IMG/VR virus record: IMGVR_UViG_3300030406_006533
Span: 1 to 52,755 of that record
From: a virus
Length of the DNA stretch: 52,755 bases
Direction: 5' to 3' (one strand)
This document shows positions 1 through 10,800 of the stretch, in pieces (positions within the stretch are counted from its first letter, which is position 1; every line of letters begins with the position of its first letter). The translations under genes and the position numbers were made by a program. A model generated the notes under the pieces. The model saw only the letters and a list, made by a program, of their open reading frames with translations. It ran no database searches and was not told the origin of the DNA.

Positions 1-56
1 CTATCATCGACCTGAACACCGTTTCGAAAATTAAATGATTTGGTATAATTTGCCAT
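1..56 (-). CDS. N-terminus of a further tail-fibre/structural protein (partial, runs off left edge)
   Basis: An ATG at 56 reading leftwards gives an open frame beginning MANYTKSFNFRNGVQVDD up to the window edge. The start MANYT.SFNFRNGVQVD is a type I associate with fibre proteins of marine T4-like phages, whose next segment is usually a VGIGTT-type module, but only 18 residues are present here. An AAGG lies just upstream of the ATG, and the gene follows the 1845-aa fibre gene on the same strand. The role is inferred from the N-terminal wording and the context only. Confidence 0.6.
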   Translation of the reverse strand, partial: MANYTKSFNFRNGVQVDD

Positions 57-68
57 TACCTTTTTAGT

Positions 69-76
69 TATTTATT
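69..76 (-). promoter_or_regulatory. Possible T4-type late promoter (AATAAATA)
   Basis: On the minus strand the octamer AATAAATA matches seven of eight positions of the T4 late -10 box TATAAATA. It overlaps the TAA stop of the 1845-aa gene and lies only about 12 bp before the next ATG, which would leave a very short leader. It is the weakest of the late motifs in this window. Confidence 0.35.
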
Positions 77-3000
77 TGTTTTCAAGAGAGTTAACTTTTG
101 TCGTCAATTCTTTAACTGCTTCAATTAGAACAGGAATCAATCTATCATAACGAACTGCTTTCACACCATCACCTCTTGTGATTGTAACACCAGGTAATCC
201 AAGTGCCTCAATTTCTTGAGCAAGTATACCAGTGTCTTTTGTACCATTTTCATGTGGCACTAAATCTGTCAGTCCTGTATTCCAAGTAAATGTATTACCA
301 CTAATACTATTAACCATGTCAAGTGCATTTTGTATAGGTGATATATCTTTTTTAAGTGTCATATCAGATGAACTAAATGCAATGATATCAGAACTAGAAG
401 TGATGGTTCCAGTAACTTCAAGAGGTTTACTAATTTCAACTTTCGAACCAGCACAATTTATTACTAAATTTCCAGATGAGGTATTGATTGTTTGATCATC
501 TGTGACACCAACAGTTATATTTCCAAATGTTCCTCCATTAGCACTAACATCACCTGTTATAGTAATTCCATCAGTGGTGGCTTGTGCTCTAACTGTGTTA
601 CCACTGTCTAATAACTGTGAACTATTAATACCATCTAACTGTGATCCATCTCCCCTGAATGATGAAGCAGTTAGAATTCCACTAAACATAGCTCCAGTGC
701 TCGTGGTTGTAAGTATACCACTTGACCCGTGAATTAACTCAATAGAACTTCCCTTTATTTGTAAAGATCCTTCTCCTACATCCTGAATAATACTTTGAGA
801 TCCACTGTGGAATATTTCTAGATCTCCAGAATTACCAAATTTGATTTTAGCAGTATCAGGTAAATTAACTGTGCTTCCAATACCAACACCACCAGAAATT
901 ACTAGGGCACCAGTAGATGAACTTGTTGATTCTAGTGTTGATTTTATTTTAACTGAACTATCAACTCCTTTTACCTGCACTTCATTATTAAAGTTAACAG
1001 GACCGTCAAACTCAGACAATGATGTTTTAGATTTACCACCCTCAACTACAAGTCTCTCTTTGATTGTTGTTTCATCAAATACAACACTTAATCTACCAGG
1101 ATCTTCACCCGCTACAGATGGCACTGGTGTGTCAAACGTAACCTCTTCACCAGTTAGTGCAGACTTTTTCTGATTTCCTATGTAGAAATCACCCTTATTG
1201 TTCATACCAGTATAAACAACGGCACCACTAGATCTTTCTTGTGACTGTGATAAAAATTCTTCCTTCTCAGAAATAGTTTTTACTTGTACTTGAGGTAATG
1301 CAGTTGAGTAGTTACCTGGTCCATAACCAAGATATTCAAATGTGTGTCCCGATGCTCGTAAAATTGATGGTCGATTAAACTGAATTGGGAATGGTTTTAT
1401 TTTTTTGATTAATGATCCTTCAACGTGAGATGAAATTACAGTTCCGAAAACACCACGAAGAACAGTTAAAGCATTATTATTTGATCCTCCACCTACTACT
1501 TTTGAGGAGACTCTCATTATTTCTTCATCAATAACAATGTATGATCCAAATGGGAATCTATCCCTTACATTATAAGTGGATAAACTAAATGTGACCGCAG
1601 ATCCTACGTTAGATCCTACGTTATCCATTGCGGTTTCTAATTTAGAATGTTCATTATCAAAGAATTCGACACCACGTATTGATAAGTTTTCATTTCCTTT
1701 TGCAGATTCTCCATCATTAGCAGATAATCCATGTTTAAGCACATGTCCATTCACTGCAACAATGTCAGTTGTTGATTTGAAGGTAAATTTAGTTGGAGTA
1801 ATTTTACTTTTAACAATAAATGATCCTTGATTATTGTTACTTGCATCGTTTAATTGGAATCTATTTCCGACCACAAGTCCATGTGGTTCAACTGTGGTTA
1901 CTGATGAAATTCCTGTTGCAGGAGTAAATTCCTTTGCATTAATTTTTGCTGATGGACTTACCACAAATCCATACTGACCTGCGATTGGATTTACATCACC
2001 ACTTGCTTTAACAATTGTAACGTCCGTCTTATTAGGTGCTGCTATAATTCTAAAATAATTATCAGATGTAGTTCCGATACCTGTTGCCTGAAGTACTAAA
2101 TCCGTTGTTACACCGATATTGCCAACTGTCAATCCTTGCCCAACGACACTACCCTCTATATAAGTATTTCCGCTACCAACTACAGAGGTGTCAAAATAAC
2201 CTTTATCTCCTACCTGCCATCCAGATCCTGGGTTTGTAATTTCAAATGAACTTATTGCACCACCACCAACAACAACATTAGCTAAAGTTCCATTCCAAGT
2301 TGAATCGTTTTGTGTTTCACTGTTGAAAACTTTAACATTTAAGTATGTTCCATTAGTATAAGAAGCACCACCATCATGAACTATTGCGGTCATGATACCA
2401 CCAAAATTATGATTTGTGGTAAATGTTATAGTTCCTGAAGTTGTGCTATCAGTGAAAGATGCAATTTCAGGACCAAATCCAATCTTCGTGATTAACTTGT
2501 CATTTGTTTCTCTTGTGATACTTTTGAGTGGATCATTTGTAACCACTTGTCCAAGAGGTGATCTATTTGCATAAGATTTTGCTGCCTGTGGATTTTCATT
2601 TATGTTATCTCGATCTAATTGTGGATATAAGTCAACAACATTTTGACTATAGTTGAGTCCAGTATATTCATTCTCTATAAAATTACTTGAATTAAGAGGG
2701 AATATTTGATAAACACCATCTTGTACATCGTTTATATACTCTGAAATAATATTATTTCTGAATACATAAATGTTTGATTTTAAATCTGTTCTTTCAAATC
2801 GAGGATAATTAACAACTCTCGTATTAAAATCATTTGTTCCAAAATTTCCTATTGTTACACCATCAGGCTTAGAAGCAGTTCGAGTTGAATATTCAAACTC
2901 CATACTATTTGGAACATTTGTGACTACCACCTCACCATTGTAACCACCAATTCCCACTCCTGTTGTATTTGCAATCGAGTCTTTTATATTTTTAACTGTT

Positions 3001-5609
3001 ACCAAATCACCAACTTTTAAATTGTGTGGTTTTTCCGATGTGATTGTGACTATTTTTGTAGAATTATTAAAGGTACAACTACTAATAAATCTTGGATTTC
3101 TTTCAAAAAGAAAATCATTTGTTGTAAGATTATCTGGCTCACCTGCATTACCACGAGTAAAGTCTTCTATTGCAGTTACACCAGTATTTGCAGATTCTTG
3201 TAATACAAATCCATTTTCAGGATTCTTAGAATTGTCTATTTCTTTTGGAATTGCAAGTCGTAATCGATAAATTTTTTCATCTAAACTTCTCGTATCAGAA
3301 ATTCTTTTTACAAAACTTGGTTCTGTTCGACCTGTTGACCCTGAAAGTTCTCCTGTAATTGTATTGCCAGTTGAACTAACATTTATGTACCACTGTGCTC
3401 CATCATATTGAACTGGGTGTCCGACATCTCCACTATTTTTATCGGTAACACGACTTAATACTTTTAAATTAGTTCCTTTATAAGCCGTTATAAATTCACC
3501 GTTGTCTGCGTTAGTTTTAGATGATGCTAACTTAAATTCACTAGTTCCTGTAACTATCGCAAAATAAACAGTTTTTTCCTCTAAATTTTCAGGTAAATCA
3601 CCATCATCACTAGTAATGATCACCTTTTCACCAGTCGATAATAGATGATTCGCAATTGATGTAAATGTACCATCCACATGATTTAATATAGATATTTCCT
3701 TAACAGAACTAACTGATGGAGTAGCACTACCATTGTCCATCAATATTTTTGCTTCTTTGATATCCCCATTAAAATCTACAAATAACTTGTCATCTTTTTT
3801 CGCACCAATTCTAAATCCTTGTGTAATTGATGGAGGTTTAATATCTTCGGATTCAAATCCAAATAGATATAATTTAGTATTGTCACCAAATTTTGATCTA
3901 TCTATCGATATCCAATCAATATTCTCTTCATCAGTCGTAATCGCTCTTGGTGGTATAATGTGTGTAATGAATGCTCTATCATCTTTTTGAAATGCATCTT
4001 TTCTAAATCCATCTGACACGAGAGCCAATTGTCCAAAGTTTGAGTTGGAGTTAGTGATGGATGCATCTGCACCTGATTGAGCCTCAAAGTGCACTGCGTA
4101 TCCAATTGCAAATACAGATACAATTTGTAAAATAGAATTATTGCTAATCTTTACATGTCTTGTTTCCCAACCACTTCTATAAATCGCATCTGAATCTAAA
4201 TGAAATATTTCACTCGAATTTGTCGCAGAAGACTGATTTGCAAGTGTTTCCCCATTTACTTCACTTACTGATAAACCTTCATATACTCTTTTTGATGGAT
4301 TATATTTTTTAAAGGCACGATCATCTTTTTGAAGTGACACACCAGTAAACTGTGCAACAACCATTGAACGGAAACCAGTTGCCTTGTTTCCATCAGCGTG
4401 CATACCATTCATTCCAAATACAGATCTCAATGATATGTTAAAGATATACGGTGATGCACCGTTAACAGTATCAGTTTCAACAATTATTTCTGCATCACTT
4501 ACATTTGGTTGAACAATAATATCTGCTCTAAATGTTGAGAGGACATAAGTAAATACTTTTGGATTACTCGGATCAATACTTGTTACCGTGGTTGATATAT
4601 TATAATCAGACTCACCCACACCCTTGATACGAATTGGTGTACCAACATCAAGACCATGATCTGATTGAGTTGTGACAGTAATGACTGAGGATGCAGTTGC
4701 ACCATCACCAGATTGAATACTTGTTAATCTTAGTGGATCGGCAGCAAATGCTCCAACAATTTCAAATTCTGGTCTTTTAGAAACAAATCCCTCCGTGCTG
4801 GCAGGAAATTTTTCAGAGATATTTCGATCTTCGGTTGCAATGCCATAAGCTATTGATAACTTATAGTAATACATGTTGAGATCTGTCAAATCAGTATCTT
4901 CATCCTTGTTTACACCATCAGCATACTCGAAACAAGTTAACTTGTGGTGAGAGAATGAAGGTTTGACTAAATTTGTGGTATCAAAGTTATTATTTTTTAC
5001 ATATACCTTATCTGTTAATTTTCCATCAAATAATGAAAACTGCCAAAAATAACAAGCTCCTGTAATTCTAAAAATTGCAGAGTTAGGAACAGTTGGATCT
5101 GTTGGATTTGGAACATACTTAGGTCTTATTTTCGTCTTTCTTAAATCTAATCCAACAATTGAAGTTCCACGAGGAACTATTACACCACCCTCTACTGAGT
5201 TAAACTTATATAAAATATTATCTTCAACACTTAAATCAAATTCAGATTCAAGATTAAGAGATATTTTACTTATATCTGCAGCATTTATTGCATCATATGA
5301 ACTTGTTGTAGGTGAAAATATTTTAGGATCATTACCAATTTTTTTAATCTTAAATCCTGGTCGGTTATCTATAACATGATCACCAGGCATTAATAGTATT
5401 GTTGTTTTTTCAGTTATATCGTTATTATTACCTGGCACATATGAAAATCTCGCTGCTTCTATCAGTGCTCTTTGGATGGTCTTGAAGGGTGTCGTCTGCG
5501 AATTACCCTGATTTGACATCGCATCTGATGCATCCAAATCACTCGGACTCACGTAAAGAATACGACCCTCTACGTTTTTTAAGAAATTATCTAACTTATT
5601 CAGTGGCAT
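72..5609 (-). CDS. Large tail fibre protein with beta-helix N-terminal part and C-terminal S74-type intramolecular chaperone
   Basis: This is a 1845-residue virion fibre protein. The N-terminus (about residues 15-100) reads GRILYVSPSDLDASD followed by TPFKTIQRALIEAARFSYV, a beginning typical of pectate-lyase-like right-handed beta-helix proteins. Around residues 460-560 the pattern SITNSNSNFGQ recurs in the 1495-aa gene (LTNSNSSFGN), so the two share a domain. Residues about 1540-1700 carry the GDLEIFHSGSQSII and SGGVGIGST modules of the neighbouring giant fibres. The last 98 residues start with SDMTLKKDI and contain TGILAQEIEALGLPGV, the hallmark of the S74 endosialidase-type chaperone; S1748 and K1753 are the likely self-cleavage pair. 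A trimeric fibre trimmed after folding is therefore expected. A late-promoter motif lies 32 bp upstream. Which receptor it binds cannot be read from sequence. Confidence 0.85.
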   Translation of the reverse strand: MPLNKLDNFLKNVEGRILYVSPSDLDASDAMSNQGNSQTTPFKTIQRALIEAARFSYVPGNNNDITEKTTILLMPGDHVIDNRPGFKIKKIGNDPKIFSPTTSSYDAINAADISKISLNLESEFDLSVEDNILYKFNSVEGGVIVPRGTSIVGLDLRKTKIRPKYVPNPTDPTVPNSAIFRITGACYFWQFSLFDGKLTDKVYVKNNNFDTTNLVKPSFSHHKLTCFEYADGVNKDEDTDLTDLNMYYYKLSIAYGIATEDRNISEKFPASTEGFVSKRPEFEIVGAFAADPLRLTSIQSGDGATASSVITVTTQSDHGLDVGTPIRIKGVGESDYNISTTVTSIDPSNPKVFTYVLSTFRADIIVQPNVSDAEIIVETDTVNGASPYIFNISLRSVFGMNGMHADGNKATGFRSMVVAQFTGVSLQKDDRAFKKYNPSKRVYEGLSVSEVNGETLANQSSATNSSEIFHLDSDAIYRSGWETRHVKISNNSILQIVSVFAIGYAVHFEAQSGADASITNSNSNFGQLALVSDGFRKDAFQKDDRAFITHIIPPRAITTDEENIDWISIDRSKFGDNTKLYLFGFESEDIKPPSITQGFRIGAKKDDKLFVDFNGDIKEAKILMDNGSATPSVSSVKEISILNHVDGTFTSIANHLLSTGEKVIITSDDGDLPENLEEKTVYFAIVTGTSEFKLASSKTNADNGEFITAYKGTNLKVLSRVTDKNSGDVGHPVQYDGAQWYINVSSTGNTITGELSGSTGRTEPSFVKRISDTRSLDEKIYRLRLAIPKEIDNSKNPENGFVLQESANTGVTAIEDFTRGNAGEPDNLTTNDFLFERNPRFISSCTFNNSTKIVTITSEKPHNLKVGDLVTVKNIKDSIANTTGVGIGGYNGEVVVTNVPNSMEFEYSTRTASKPDGVTIGNFGTNDFNTRVVNYPRFERTDLKSNIYVFRNNIISEYINDVQDGVYQIFPLNSSNFIENEYTGLNYSQNVVDLYPQLDRDNINENPQAAKSYANRSPLGQVVTNDPLKSITRETNDKLITKIGFGPEIASFTDSTTSGTITFTTNHNFGGIMTAIVHDGGASYTNGTYLNVKVFNSETQNDSTWNGTLANVVVGGGAISSFEITNPGSGWQVGDKGYFDTSVVGSGNTYIEGSVVGQGLTVGNIGVTTDLVLQATGIGTTSDNYFRIIAAPNKTDVTIVKASGDVNPIAGQYGFVVSPSAKINAKEFTPATGISSVTTVEPHGLVVGNRFQLNDASNNNQGSFIVKSKITPTKFTFKSTTDIVAVNGHVLKHGLSANDGESAKGNENLSIRGVEFFDNEHSKLETAMDNVGSNVGSAVTFSLSTYNVRDRFPFGSYIVIDEEIMRVSSKVVGGGSNNNALTVLRGVFGTVISSHVEGSLIKKIKPFPIQFNRPSILRASGHTFEYLGYGPGNYSTALPQVQVKTISEKEEFLSQSQERSSGAVVYTGMNNKGDFYIGNQKKSALTGEEVTFDTPVPSVAGEDPGRLSVVFDETTIKERLVVEGGKSKTSLSEFDGPVNFNNEVQVKGVDSSVKIKSTLESTSSSTGALVISGGVGIGSTVNLPDTAKIKFGNSGDLEIFHSGSQSIIQDVGEGSLQIKGSSIELIHGSSGILTTTSTGAMFSGILTASSFRGDGSQLDGINSSQLLDSGNTVRAQATTDGITITGDVSANGGTFGNITVGVTDDQTINTSSGNLVINCAGSKVEISKPLEVTGTITSSSDIIAFSSSDMTLKKDISPIQNALDMVNSISGNTFTWNTGLTDLVPHENGTKDTGILAQEIEALGLPGVTITRGDGVKAVRYDRLIPVLIEAVKELTTKVNSLENK

Positions 5610-5640
5610 GACACAATAATTCTACTATGATTCTATGTTC

Positions 5641-5648
5641 TATTTATG
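5641..5648 (-). promoter_or_regulatory. T4-type late promoter (CATAAATA) for the 1845-aa fibre gene
   Basis: CATAAATA on the minus strand lies 32 bp upstream of the ATG at 5609, in the 94-bp spacer after the collar-protein gene. It differs from the T4 late box TATAAATA only at the first base. There is no -35 element, as expected for a clamp-activated late promoter. Confidence 0.6.
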
Positions 5649-5703
5649 TATTGAAATTTGGGTTAATTTAATTCAACATAATACCAAGTCACACAGCATG
5701 TGC

Positions 5704-6162
5704 TTAAGTTTTCATTATGTATGCTAACGCATGGTAAGGTGGCAAGTTTTTATTTGTTACTGACTCACCGTTTGTAGGATTACTCATGCTGAATGCAGTA
5801 CCAGGATATGCACCAGCACCACCAAAAGGAACTGCGTTTGGCGTTCCACCTGTACGGATTAATGTAGCACTATCAACAGTTGTAGGGTGAGTGTGATTAG
5901 GGACTATTGCATCTGCATCACCACCAGTAGCACCTGGTGAAACACCTGGATATGAAGTATCTCCAGTGCTATCAGAAGCACCAACAACAAATTTATTTCT
6001 TAAGTCAGGCGTACCATTATTACCATCACACAATACCCATCCAGATGGTATTGCATTTGTAGCACCATACCACAGTGCTATAAAACCTGTTGGTAAGATA
6101 GCAGGTGCACCACCACCTGCTACAGACACCCATTCACCATCTTTTCTTACTTTTAATCCCAT
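5704..6162 (-). CDS. Phage tail collar-domain protein (short fibre / gp12-tip-like)
   Basis: A 152-residue protein with a clear phage tail-collar domain: residues about 25-75 read GFIALWYGATNAIPSGWVLC, then DGN, PDLRNKFVVGA. The motif NHTHP (about residues 90-94) recalls the HxH metal site of the T4 gp12 tip, and the end NLPPYHALAYIMK is the usual collar-domain terminus. The N-terminus MGLKVRKDGEWVSV is a short attachment-like segment. At 152 aa it is much shorter than T4 gp12 (527 aa) and lacks a shaft, so it may be a tip or cap fitted onto one of the giant fibres encoded just upstream. Receptor binding is inferred from the family. Confidence 0.85.
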   Translation of the reverse strand: MGLKVRKDGEWVSVAGGGAPAILPTGFIALWYGATNAIPSGWVLCDGNNGTPDLRNKFVVGASDSTGDTSYPGVSPGATGGDADAIVPNHTHPTTVDSATLIRTGGTPNAVPFGGAGAYPGTAFSMSNPTNGESVTNKNLPPYHALAYIMKT

Positions 6163-6177
6163 AATTATATTTTTTTT

Positions 6178-6185
6178 TATTTATG
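6178..6185 (-). promoter_or_regulatory. T4-type late promoter (CATAAATA) for the collar protein gene
   Basis: CATAAATA on the minus strand ends 16 bp before the ATG at 6162 and is followed by an A-rich run. It sits in the 30-bp spacer just after the stop codon of the 551-aa gene. The leader would be very short and no ribosome binding site is visible. Confidence 0.5.
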
Positions 6186-6192
6186 TTGCTTT

Positions 6193-7848
6193 TTAATCAG
6201 GAGTATCGAATGTTGGGTGATTTATAATTTTGAAGTAAGGTCTCGTTGTTGTGGTAGAACCAGCAGCAAAATTCCAGACTCTATAATCCAAATTTGGTAA
6301 TATATCACGATCTAAATTATCAAATCTTTTATGAGTGGCAACTATCCGATCAGACAAATCACCTTTTGCAAATTGTTTTTTTCTATGAGTCCAAGTATTA
6401 TCCTTAACTCGTTGAGTTGCGATTAAAAATGCAGTATTATTTCCTGCATCACATGATCCATGAAACGTTATATTATTTCCAAGACCTGTGTTATCCGACT
6501 TAAACCATTCGATTATACTTGATTTTGTTCCACCAGCAGTGCCACCAAATCCAATATTATTTTCTGGTAGTCCAAAAGAGGTGCTGAGATCAATTGATCC
6601 TATACTTTTAGACGTATTGAGATTCGTATTACAGGCAATAACCTCAAAACTGTAAAATATTCTTGTGTTTCTTTGATTAACGGGTGCACTTGATGGTGTA
6701 AATGTTCCCCCATTACCATTATCATTTTTAATTTTACACCATATGTAAGATCTTTCAGATGAATAAATGCCAACCTCTGATTTTGTCTCTAAACTTGTTA
6801 CCTTAAAATTCCAAAGTTCTGGATTAGGATAACCGCTGAAATTTGAACCTCTTCCGATTGTGTTAAAAAAGAAATCTTGATTATTATTCCCATTTGCATC
6901 AACTAAATTAATGAAGATACGTGGAAGATCTGTACCAACTTGATTGCTACCAACACCAAAATGATATCTTCCAAGTTGACCAGATGGATATGGTGAATTT
7001 GATGCACCTGTAATAAAATCACCACCATTAATATATTCCATACTGACTGTTGGAATACTATATCGATAAAAAGTATTTTTTACTCTTTTCCAAGTAGAAG
7101 GTGCGGAAATTCCACCTGCATCGTCAGCGTCATCTCCTCTTAACCCATCATCATTAAAAATATATCCTACATTACCTCTCTGTTCGCTATCACCTGACAC
7201 TGGAGGTCCATAGAAGGCACCATTGTTTTCATAATTATAGGAAGTAACAACCGAACCACTACCTGAACCTGATATATTTGCACTATGGCATCTCACTATA
7301 AAATCATCAAAATCACCAGCATTATTATCTCCATCATTTAGACATATTGCACCTCGATAATTACCAGTGGCACCGATACCAGTAGGAAGAAATGTTTCAA
7401 ATTTTGTTACGTTACAATTACCATTTGTTGACGAAACGTTTGAATTAATATTATCTTCTATTATAAAATAATAAGCTCCGACACCGACTACTCTTGACCT
7501 TTGATCCGACAAACTCCCACTTGTCGCATCAAAATTAACGACATCACCAACCTGAACATTAGGATTTTCAGTGCTCGGTGTATTAATAACAACCTGTGTT
7601 GTTGATACAATAGGCACTGTTCCGATACCAACACCAATCGGAATGAATATGTCTGAAATATTTAAAGTATATGTTGCACCTTCATCACCAAAAATGATAT
7701 CGGTTGAGGAAGCACTTCCAAGTTTTTTATAAGTCGCAGATCCACTATAAATGGCGGAAGTTGATGAGTGAGGACCTCTTGTAACTCCGACACCAACATA
7801 ATTAAATTGATGAGCAAACTGTGTATATTCATTAATTGATCTAGACAT
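6193..7848 (-). CDS. Uncharacterised virion protein, probably fibre-associated
   Basis: I choose the ATG at 7848, giving 551 residues (MSRSINEYTQFAHQFNYVGVG), because it overlaps the stop of the 4571-aa gene as TAATG, the coupling junction used elsewhere here. A start 20 codons further up would need the unlikely Cys/Trp-rich run MYCRRCFTPVCYQWWRC. The protein is Gly/Ser/Asn rich and beta-like with no transmembrane segment. An early VGVGVTRGPHSST segment and a GATYTLNISDIFIPIGVGIG stretch are visible, and the C-terminal 60 residues are more basic (THRKKQF, ATHKRFDNLDRDILP). I do not recognise a domain. Its place between the giant fibre and the collar protein suggests a fibre tip, adaptor or receptor-binding role; this is inference from context. 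Confidence 0.7.
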   Translation of the reverse strand: MSRSINEYTQFAHQFNYVGVGVTRGPHSSTSAIYSGSATYKKLGSASSTDIIFGDEGATYTLNISDIFIPIGVGIGTVPIVSTTQVVINTPSTENPNVQVGDVVNFDATSGSLSDQRSRVVGVGAYYFIIEDNINSNVSSTNGNCNVTKFETFLPTGIGATGNYRGAICLNDGDNNAGDFDDFIVRCHSANISGSGSGSVVTSYNYENNGAFYGPPVSGDSEQRGNVGYIFNDDGLRGDDADDAGGISAPSTWKRVKNTFYRYSIPTVSMEYINGGDFITGASNSPYPSGQLGRYHFGVGSNQVGTDLPRIFINLVDANGNNNQDFFFNTIGRGSNFSGYPNPELWNFKVTSLETKSEVGIYSSERSYIWCKIKNDNGNGGTFTPSSAPVNQRNTRIFYSFEVIACNTNLNTSKSIGSIDLSTSFGLPENNIGFGGTAGGTKSSIIEWFKSDNTGLGNNITFHGSCDAGNNTAFLIATQRVKDNTWTHRKKQFAKGDLSDRIVATHKRFDNLDRDILPNLDYRVWNFAAGSTTTTRPYFKIINHPTFDTPD

Positions 7849-10800
7849 TAAACGTAGACACCTCCACCACTGATAACAAACTGGGGTGAAGCACCTCCTA
7901 CAATACAAGTCAGAGTTGCAAGTGCTCTTGGAGATAATTTCACTTCACCACCACTCGACACCGATATATTACTACCCGATAGGTATATCGTAACATTAGT
8001 TGCCGTAACAATATCTATAATAGCTGCGGTATGGTTGTGGAAACTCACATAATCACCTGCACTGAATACACTGGCAGGAACCGTGAATTGATCACCAGTT
8101 CCAGTTGCTAATTTTAACTTTCCAACATCACCAATAACCAATGTAGTGTTGGTGCTTGTCACTGTGGTTGAGATACCACTTATTCCAGAAGTATCATACC
8201 ATATATCTCCATCACATACTGAACTACCATATCCAACTGTAGGATCATTTTCACCGACATATTTTGCACCAAAAGCATTACTGAGTGTGCCGATACCAAT
8301 TGTTTTTGTGCTCGTTCCATCAACAGTAATTGGTAGAGTACAAGGATGAGATCTACCCTGTTGAGTAACTACAACATCAGTTACTCCTGATACTGTGGAT
8401 GAATCGACCCAAGTTGGAGCAGCATTTCCATTACTTTTGAGTATTTGTCCTGATGTACCATAATTGGATGCACCACTGAATGCAATTGCACCCGTTTCTG
8501 TGATGCGAACTTTTTCTGCTGCTGCTGACCCACTTTGTTGAGTGAAAAAGGTCATATACTTGGAGTTAGTACTTCCAGCTCTATCTTGTGCTCTTAAACT
8601 AACTTCACCATCTGAAGCATCCGAATGAACTGCAAATTCAGTGCCATTTACATCAACTATAAAATTATCTTGGTCATCTTGACCTTGTACAGATGTAATA
8701 CCTACTGAATTGATACGAAGTCTTTCTGATGGTGATGATGAACCATCTGCACTTGTCTTAAACAAAATGGCAGTTGGCATATCAGTTGATGAATTAACTG
8801 AACCATCAACTACAGCCTCAATTGTGGCACCTTGATTGTAAGAATTACCATTAGTATTGTATCCTCTAAAGTCAATTCTTCCTAAACTATCATTGTCTAC
8901 TACGATAGTATTACTACCAATTGTCGCATTCTTACTTCTATAGAACGATAATCTACCACCATTAGCAGCAGTGGATGAATATGCATTGATATCTATTGCA
9001 TCAGCAGCATCCGTAGATACTTGTAAATTTCCAGAATGTAAAGCACCATTATGTGCGACGCATACTTTACCTCCTGATGAGATACGAAGTCTTTCATCAC
9101 CAGCAGTCTCAAATGAAATTGTATCAGCAGTAGGAAATCTTATTTTTGTATTATCATCACCAGTATGTTCAATGGTATCACTTATAACCAAGTTACCAGC
9201 CACTCTTACATATGGATCACTAGATGCAGTGTAAACATATAATTGCTCATCACCAGATGAATTTTTTATTTGAAATACTTTTCCATTATTATCTGCCTGT
9301 AATACTAATTGAGTTGCTGTACCAGTGTTATCTTGTTTAAACTTCCAACCTCTTCTACCACTAGGATCTGCTGAACCCATATCAAAGTGAAGAAGTCCAG
9401 CATCAGCACCACCAGTTCCATGTGCTGCATCAGAATAAAGAGTTAATGGTGATCCTGGACTGATAGTGTTAATACCAACATTACCACCAGTTACATGAAT
9501 ACCATTTTTTGCCGTTATAATACCAACCGACTCAATATTTGTTACATCTTCGTAGGTTAATGATCCAGTAACATCTAAATTACCATCAATTTTTGCATTT
9601 CCATCAACCACAAACTTTTCATGATTACTTGTAGTGGTGACTCCGACAAATAATGATCCTGACGATGTGATACGAACTTTCTCACTATTATCAACTGCAA
9701 AAGCGACACGACTATTATTAACATCATTACCTTTGTCTGCATGAATGATGGCATTTGCAGCGTTCGCATCAATATATGCGAAAGCATATGGACTTGGATC
9801 TGGATTATTATCTCCTAAATTATTTTTATCAGATAAACGAATTCCAGGAGCTGTGTCATGAATAGTTAAAATGTCACCTGGAGTGGTAGTTCCAATACCC
9901 ACATGCCCTTCCTTCGTTATCCTCATCCTTTCTGGAACATTGTCAACATTGGCATTGTTAGAATTATGAACACCAAATACTAAATCAGCAGTATGATTAC
10001 CACGAGATATTGCAGCAATATAAGCAAGGTATGCAGCACCACTATTTCTCCATGCAATACCACGATCTGAATCATTATCAGTAGTCCGAATAATTAAACT
10101 ATTTTTTCCAGTTCCATGAACAGCTAGGTTTCCTTCATCGGTTGCAGATCCACTATTAACAGTCACTGAGCTACTAAATACTGCCGCCTCAGAAACTGTG
10201 AGTCCATCTAAAGTTGTCGCCCCATCTACGTCTAAATCATTAGATATATTAACATTTCCAGTTGGAGTCAGAGCACCAGTAACAGGTCCAAAAATTTCTC
10301 TTGCAGTTAGAATACCAACTGCTAATGTTGCAGTATTTCCAGAAGTGACCGCATTTACACCAGTTGGATTATCAGTTCCGATACCAACATCACCATCAGA
10401 TGTGATGCGAAGTCTTTCAGTTCCTGATAAATTTATAGCAAAATTACTCGACACCATTGAAATGAGTGCTGAGTGAGCAACATTATCACTTAATTGGATT
10501 GAAGCATCTCTACCAGAACCATTAGATTGAAATCTTGCAACTATATTTCCACCAGCAGTCGTGCTAGTTCCAGCATCTTGTATTGTTAAATTATTACCTG
10601 TTCCTGTGGTGGTTCCAATCAATACCTCTCCATCTGATGTGATGCGAAGTTTTTCTTCCTTTGTATTATTATGTTCTGTGACAAAGGTTAAAGCATTAGA
10701 TGCTGTACCAGTTCTCAACGCAACAATTCTTGCAATTGATTGATTAGATCCAGCGGTATCAAAAACTAACTGTGAAAATGTATTTGTTGATCCATTATCA

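Noticed and set aside
5649-5703. Terminator after the collar-protein gene
   Set aside because: Only a short CACA/TGTG pairing with no T-run is visible.
7849-7908. Longer start for the 551-aa protein
   Set aside because: It would add a Cys/Trp-rich segment lying within the C-terminal coding region of the giant fibre in another frame, whereas the ATG at 7848 makes the usual TAATG junction.
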